Below are positions 15,138-18,836 of a DNA stretch of 18,836 nucleotides, in pieces (within the stretch, counting starts at the first letter, position 1; the number at the start of each line of letters is the position of its first letter). Made by a program: the position numbers and the translations under genes. The notes beneath the pieces are model-generated. The model searched no databases and was not told the DNA's origin. It saw only the letters and a program-made list of their open reading frames with translations. The DNA comes from CAYUMU01 sp964445985 (lineage in GTDB: Bacteria; Planctomycetota; Planctomycetia; Pirellulales; S012-138), in the NCBI GenBank assembly GCA_964445985.1, contig CAYUMU010000109.1, forward strand, positions 1 to 18,836, written 5' to 3'.

Positions 15138-16178
15138 CTATTTCTCCTCGCTGGCCGGTTCTTCGAACGGAAAGATCCGCTTCCAATCGTTTTTCATGCT
15201 GATCACGTGCCAGTGGCTGCGCTCGGCTTTTTGCAGCAGCGAATTGGGGAAATGGCCAATCTTGGAGTCGGGTCCATAGTCGTACTCCCGCTGGCCGTCG
15301 TCGTGGTGCACCAGCATCATCAGCCGAGCGCCCGGGCCGGCCGCCGTGTAAGCCAGCATCTCGGCATCGCCTGTTGAATTGCCAAACGCGGCGATGGGGC
15401 GGCGGCCGATCATGAGGTTAATGCCCTCGGGCTTGCCGGGGCCGTCGTCAATCAGCAGCGTCTTGGGCAGTTTGATCAGCTCGGGCTGGCCCTGGGCGTT
15501 GAGCTTGTACTGGGTGGCCGCGGCTGAGCCGACGGTATTTTCGGGCGGAATTCCGTAAATTTTTTCGGAAAACACCCGCACAAACTCCTGCCCTCCGCCC
15601 GTGACCATATAAGTTTTGAAGCCGTGTGCCCGCAACAGGTCCAGCACCTCGAGCATGGGCTGATACACCAACTGCGTATAAGGCCGTTGGAAGCGCGGAT
15701 GGCGAGCCGTGGCCAGCCAATCGCGCACGGTGGCGTGGAAAGCTTCGATCGTCATGCCAGCGTGCGATTGGGCAATCACCTGCTCGAAGTCTTGGATGCT
15801 GAAATTCGCCAGGGCCGCCGTCCCCTTTTCGAGCAGCGATCGGAAGGGCTCGGTGGTCTTCCACTGGGGGTGCTGGGGCGCGAGCTGCTTCACGCGATCC
15901 AGGGCAAACACCACCTGGGTGTAGAGCGGTTGCTCCACCCACAGCGTGCCGTCGTTGTCGAAGGTGGCAATCCGCTCGGGCTGGGCTACAAAGTCGGGGC
16001 TCCCCTCGGTGGTGACCTGCTTCACAAATTGCAGGATGGCCGTTTTGTTGGGGCCATCGTTCCAAGAAGGGAGCGGATCGGCAGCCTGGGCAGCCAACGC
16101 CAGACAGAACACAACCAGGCCAGGCACCATGACGGTGGCCTGCCAACTCGCGGCAAATCGCGGATTACGAGCGTGCAT
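15138..16178 (-). CDS. Exported HAD-superfamily phosphatase
   Basis: A 346-residue phosphatase with an N-terminal signal peptide (hydrophobic VPGLVVFCLALAAQA, likely cleaved before ADP at about residue 33). HAD motif I is FDNDGTLW with nucleophile Asp74 and acid Asp76, motif II is VTGGG (Thr193), a Lys near DDGPGKPEG (about 249) serves motif III, and motif IV is GNSTGD (Asp271). The long helical insert between motifs I and II is a C1-type cap. Such exported HAD enzymes act as non-specific acid phosphatases in the periplasm or outside; the substrate is unknown. ATG at 16178 gives a good signal peptide with a basic N-terminus; ATG at 16130 would also leave a hydrophobic segment. It is divergent from a second HAD gene at 16649. 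Confidence 0.9.
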   Translation of the reverse strand: MHARNPRFAASWQATVMVPGLVVFCLALAAQAADPLPSWNDGPNKTAILQFVKQVTTEGSPDFVAQPERIATFDNDGTLWVEQPLYTQVVFALDRVKQLAPQHPQWKTTEPFRSLLEKGTAALANFSIQDFEQVIAQSHAGMTIEAFHATVRDWLATARHPRFQRPYTQLVYQPMLEVLDLLRAHGFKTYMVTGGGQEFVRVFSEKIYGIPPENTVGSAAATQYKLNAQGQPELIKLPKTLLIDDGPGKPEGINLMIGRRPIAAFGNSTGDAEMLAYTAAGPGARLMMLVHHDDGQREYDYGPDSKIGHFPNSLLQKAERSHWHVISMKNDWKRIFPFEEPASEEK

Positions 16179-16648
16179 GGTAAATCGCGCCTTTCGAGGG
16201 ATGTGACATTCTCAAGAAGCACCGGTGAAGAGCCGGCGCGGAAAGGGTAACGGGTTCGCTCAATCCTAATTCACGCCGAGCCCGCGCACAGACGTTTTCT
16301 GCGCAGGAAACGGGAGAGGGCTGCCTGACAGTGAAGCAGTTGCCGTGGGGTGCTAGCGTGCCGTGCCGGGCGCCAAGAACCCGCCCCCCGAACGAATTTT
16401 CAGAACGCAACTCATTACGTAGTAAGACGATGGAGGTTGCAGTGGAATCGATTTCCTCGCTCGGCGCGCCATTTGCTTCCGCCGGCAAACGTGGTTCTTT
16501 CGGGGGTGGCGCCGAACCGGCCCCGCGACCGATGGTCCGCTGTGCGATGCCCGCCCGCTCTCCCCGCGACACGCCTTTTGCTCGTGAGTTGAAACTGCTT
16601 GTGATTTCTCCTACCTCAGACAATGTCTCGCGACAGAAAGTGGTTGCC
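16179..16648. other. Intergenic region between divergent HAD genes
   Basis: 470 bases with no independent gene. It must contain promoters for both flanking genes; none is convincing (TTGAAA at 16589-16594 has only a poor -10). It contains a 20-bp dyad at 16293-16312. The reading frame of the plus-strand HAD gene is open through much of it, so an N-terminal extension is not fully excluded. Confidence 0.5.
16293..16312. promoter_or_regulatory. Operator-like 20-bp dyad between divergent HAD genes
   Basis: CGTTTTCTGCGCAGGAAACG equals its reverse complement at 18 of 20 positions; only positions 6 and 15 break the symmetry. It lies 115 bases upstream of the minus-strand phosphatase start. Its form suits a dimeric regulator; the regulator is unknown. 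Confidence 0.4.
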
Positions 16649-17524
16649 ATGCGGCACGGATTCTTAATCGACATGGATGGCGTGATGTACCGGGGATCGC
16701 AACTGATTCCCCAGGCCGACCGGTTCATTCACCGACTGCGGGAACTCGACATTCCCTTCTTGTTTTTGACCAACAATAGTCAACGCACTCGTCGCGACGT
16801 GGCCACCAAGCTTTGCCGCTTGGGCATCGACGCCGAGGAGCAGAATATTTTCACCTGCGCCATGGCCACGGCCCGCTTTCTGGCTTCGCAAAAGCCCGAC
16901 GGCACGGCCTATGTGATTGGCGAAGGCGGCTTGCTGCACGCCCTGCACCGCAACGGCTTTTCGATCGTGGATACCGACCCCGATTACGTGGTGGTGGGCG
17001 AAGGCCGCACCGTCACCATGGAACAGGTGGAAACCGCGGTGAAAATGGTCTTTGCCGGGGCCAAGCTGATAGCCACCAACATGGACCCCAATTGCCCCAC
17101 CGCCAACGGCATCCGGCCAGGCTGCGGAGCCATTGTTTCGATGATCGAATCGGCCACGGGCGTGCAGGCATTCAGCGTGGGCAAGCCCAGCCCGATCATG
17201 ATGCGCGCCGCTCGCAAAGAGCTGGGCCTGACCACCGCCGAAACGTCCATCATCGGCGATACCATGGAAACCGATATTCTCGGCGGCGCGCAGATGGGCT
17301 ATCGCACCATCCTGGTGCTGTCGGGCGGAACCCGTCGCGAAGACCTTTCGCGCTACGCCTACCGGCCCGACATGGTGGTGCCATCCGTCGCCGATCTGTG
17401 CGACTTGGAATGGCTGCTGGAGCGCGACCGCGGCCGGGCGTCTGCCGATCGTGATCGCAACCCCATGCCCGCCGATCGCGACCACTCGCGCCGCGGCCCC
17501 CGACCGCAAGAAGTGCTTCAATAG
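16649..17524 (+). CDS. HAD-IIA family phosphatase (NagD-like)
   Basis: A 291-residue cytoplasmic phosphatase of the HAD-IIA group (NagD, p-nitrophenylphosphatase, phosphoglycolate phosphatase-like). Motif I is FLIDMDGVMYRG (Asp8, Asp10), motif II is FLFLTNNSQRTR (Thr41), then a C2 cap with IFTCAMATARFL, VIGEGGLLHAL and LIATNMDPNCP. Motif III is FSVGKPSP, and motif IV is IGDTMETDILGG. The last 35 residues form an Arg/Asp-rich tail (RDRGRASADRDRNPMPADRD) not expected in the family. ATG at 16649 was chosen because MRHGFLIDMDG is the normal start. An in-frame GTG at 16442 with GGAGG five bases upstream would add 69 residues without recognisable similarity. Followed by a strong hairpin terminator. 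Confidence 0.92.
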   Translation: MRHGFLIDMDGVMYRGSQLIPQADRFIHRLRELDIPFLFLTNNSQRTRRDVATKLCRLGIDAEEQNIFTCAMATARFLASQKPDGTAYVIGEGGLLHALHRNGFSIVDTDPDYVVVGEGRTVTMEQVETAVKMVFAGAKLIATNMDPNCPTANGIRPGCGAIVSMIESATGVQAFSVGKPSPIMMRAARKELGLTTAETSIIGDTMETDILGGAQMGYRTILVLSGGTRREDLSRYAYRPDMVVPSVADLCDLEWLLERDRGRASADRDRNPMPADRDHSRRGPRPQEVLQ

Positions 17525-17546
17525 GCTGCCCGCGGCAACCGTAAAC

Positions 17547-17590
17547 AATAAAGACGGCGTTGGCGCACCCGCGCCAACGCCGTCTTTATT
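17547..17590. terminator. Bidirectional terminator with perfect 20-bp stem
   Basis: AATAAAGACGGCGTTGGCGC (17547-17566) is the exact reverse complement of 17571-17590, with loop ACCC. The A-rich start and T-rich end serve both strands. It separates the plus-strand HAD gene from the convergent epimerase gene. Confidence 0.88.
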
Positions 17591-17596
17591 TGACTC

Positions 17597-17758
17597 AATT
17601 AACCACCAGCCACCAAGAAAGAAATTCGGAATTCGGAGTTGAAGACTCAGACCGGTTGTTTTTTGGCGGGGCTGGGCCGGTTTGGATTGCAAATGGAGTA
17701 TTGGAAGACTGCCAGCCACTAGCAACCAGCTACCAACCCCCAGCCACTAGCCCCTCCT
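17597..17758 (-). repeat. Heptanucleotide tandem repeat downstream of epimerase gene
   Basis: A clean block at 17710-17751 has six 7-mers in minus-strand sense, in order from the gene: GCTAGTG, GCTGGGG, GTTGGTA, GCTGGTT, GCTAGTG, GCTGGCA. It starts seven bases after the TGA stop (17758-17760). Two more partial units occur at 17604-17617, and a different 7-base direct repeat (AATTCGG twice) lies at about 17623-17636. Confidence 0.85.
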
Positions 17759-18510
17759 CAAAGCATACTCTCCAGCAACAGCCGCATTTTTCGCAGCTCG
17801 GCCAGGTGGTCGATATCCGAATCGGGCTCTTCCACAATGTCCACGCACAGGGCACGTTGGTAGCGCGCATGTTCCAGTTGGGAAACCAGCCGGCCGTATT
17901 CCACTTCGCCCTGCCCGATGCGAACCTGCAGTTTTTCCTTGCTGGTGTCGCGCAGTTGCACGTGGCCCACATACGGCATCAATTGCACATAGTTGCCGCT
18001 GTTGAAAGGCCCACAAATAAAGTGGCTGGGATCAAGCGAAACGGCCAGGCCTTTGATGTGCTTGCACAGCACCAGGGCCGTATCGGGGTCTTGCGTCATC
18101 CGGCCCGACTCGGTCTTCACGCAAACCCGCACGCCTTCTTGCGAGGCCAGGCGGACCATCTCGCTGAGCCGTTCCACTTCTTCATTGAACGGCGTGCCAA
18201 TTTCGCTGCTGCGCACCACCAAAGCGACCACCTTGGTGGCTTTCGCCAACCGGCAGCAGGCGTAGAAATGGTCGAAATAACTTGGGCCTTCGGCGATGGC
18301 CAGGTTGTATGCCACCGGAGTCAGCCGGTGGGTGTCGCGGCACAGATAAACGGCCCGATCAATATCCGCCAGAACTTCCGACGGCTTCATCTGACAGCCA
18401 TGTTCCCACAGGGTGATCTCCACCCGGCTGAACTCCAAGCTGTTCAGGCGATCGATGGCGGCATCCAACGGCAAAGACGGAAAACATCCAGTGGATGCGG
18501 CAACAAACAT
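17758..18510 (-). CDS. Sugar phosphate isomerase/epimerase-like TIM-barrel protein
   Basis: A 250-residue TIM-barrel protein of the AP-endonuclease-2/xylose isomerase-like superfamily. These enzymes isomerise or epimerise sugars, inositols or keto acids with a divalent metal. Barrel strands with likely metal or substrate ligands are visible: RVEITLWEHG (Glu31), VCVKTESGRM, VSLDPSHF, VGHVQLRDTS and IGQGEVEYG. The N-terminus MFVAASTGCFPSLPLDAAID is the first strand and helix, so there is no signal peptide. The length is at the short end of the family (250-300). ATG at 18510 has AGGAG six bases upstream. The stop codon is seven bases before the heptanucleotide repeat. The substrate is not known. 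Confidence 0.9.
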   Translation of the reverse strand: MFVAASTGCFPSLPLDAAIDRLNSLEFSRVEITLWEHGCQMKPSEVLADIDRAVYLCRDTHRLTPVAYNLAIAEGPSYFDHFYACCRLAKATKVVALVVRSSEIGTPFNEEVERLSEMVRLASQEGVRVCVKTESGRMTQDPDTALVLCKHIKGLAVSLDPSHFICGPFNSGNYVQLMPYVGHVQLRDTSKEKLQVRIGQGEVEYGRLVSQLEHARYQRALCVDIVEEPDSDIDHLAELRKMRLLLESML

Positions 18511-18836
18511 GCTCCACTCCTATCTGCGTAAGCAACCCTGAAGATACGGCGAGCCGCGCAAAACGCTGGCCAGGCATTTCCTAAGTTCCAGCGCATCCAG
18601 GGAGATAGCAGCGCCACCCCTGTCAACTGGAAAAGAACTGCGAGAGTCAACATCGGCCTCGCCGCCAGCAAAACCACGTCGGGGGCGTACTCTAACGACG
18701 AACCGCCAAACAGCGAAGACCGAAAAATCGCAGGGCCGCACCGCATCCACACTACGGCGCCCAAATCTTTCCCAACCCGCTGCGTTACAACATTATGCAA
18801 GTGCTAGCACGGTGGGGACTGGAAAAAGTGAGCTTG
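18511..18836. other. Upstream region of epimerase gene, window end
   Basis: No convincing gene in 326 bases; a minus-strand frame crossing it overlaps the epimerase and has no recognisable features. It contains a 15-bp sequence shared with 14274-14288, an inverted repeat CGCTGG/CCAGCG (18564-18593) and the perfect palindrome GTGCTAGCAC (18801-18810). No clear promoter was found. Confidence 0.5.
18667..18681 (-). repeat. 15-bp shared upstream sequence, copy 2
   Basis: AGCAAAACCACGTCG, identical to 14274-14288, lying 157-171 bases upstream of the epimerase start. The adjoining CTCGCCGCCAGC (18658-18669) also occurs at 13148-13159, upstream of the PQQ-propeller gene. Confidence 0.5.

Noticed and set aside
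16589..16617. TTGAAA with 17-base spacer and TACCTC as promoter of the HAD-IIA gene
   Set aside because: The -10 element matches the consensus at too few positions.
16664..17725. Open minus-strand frame of 353 codons opposite the HAD-IIA gene
   Set aside because: The plus strand has all HAD motifs; the minus frame is Gly/His-rich and crosses the terminator.
18444..18800. Minus-strand frame of 118 codons upstream of the epimerase
   Set aside because: It overlaps the epimerase start in another frame and has no ribosome-binding site or recognisable sequence.

Overview
The window looks like chromosomal DNA from a GC-rich planctomycete, probably of the Pirellula or related lineages. This is an inference from gene content: a SecA with a much enlarged C-terminal half, HEAT-repeat and PQQ-propeller lipoproteins, a HAD-IIA phosphatase, a TIM-barrel sugar isomerase/epimerase and several conserved proteins of unknown function. 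No rRNA, tRNA, CRISPR array, transposase or phage gene was seen.

Layout. Positions 1-1722 carry the C-terminal part of SecA, cut by the window edge. Positions 1797-2818 hold a lower-GC two-gene module: a HEPN-domain protein and an overlapping unknown protein. A quinone-oxidoreductase-like dehydrogenase follows (2827-3807). A minus-strand block then reads right to left. It starts with the 5' remnant of a DUF1254 gene (to 7396), broken by an 8-bp tandem duplication. Next is a His/Cys-rich exported protein (6953-7411), preceded by a promoter candidate with a dyad in its spacer. A tight three-gene operon ends the block: a thioredoxin-like exported protein, a MacB/FtsX-type permease and its ATPase (6641 down to 3961). 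It may handle a metal or thiol ligand at the envelope, which is inference from Cys/His clusters.

A second minus-strand block contains a D-2-hydroxyacid dehydrogenase, a PQQ-propeller lipoprotein, a fumarylacetoacetase-family enzyme and a HEAT-repeat lipoprotein (14175 down to 8171). The plus strand then has a small protein with a C-terminus like ribosomal protein bL12 (14706-15029), with a long leader and a clear terminator. Two HAD phosphatases are divergent around 16179-16648: an exported one on the minus strand and a cytoplasmic HAD-IIA on the plus strand. The last gene is a minus-strand sugar isomerase/epimerase (17758-18510).

The most unusual signal is a degenerate heptanucleotide tandem repeat, sense consensus about GCTRGKD. 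It sits exactly at the stop codons of three unrelated minus-strand genes (HEAT, PQQ, epimerase) and resembles the STRR repeats of cyanobacteria. Other unexplained structure includes a dRS3-like palindrome between convergent genes, a 20-bp operator-like dyad between the divergent HAD genes, a 10-bp inverted repeat in the leader of the bL12-like gene, and a 15-bp sequence shared by the upstream regions of two minus-strand genes.
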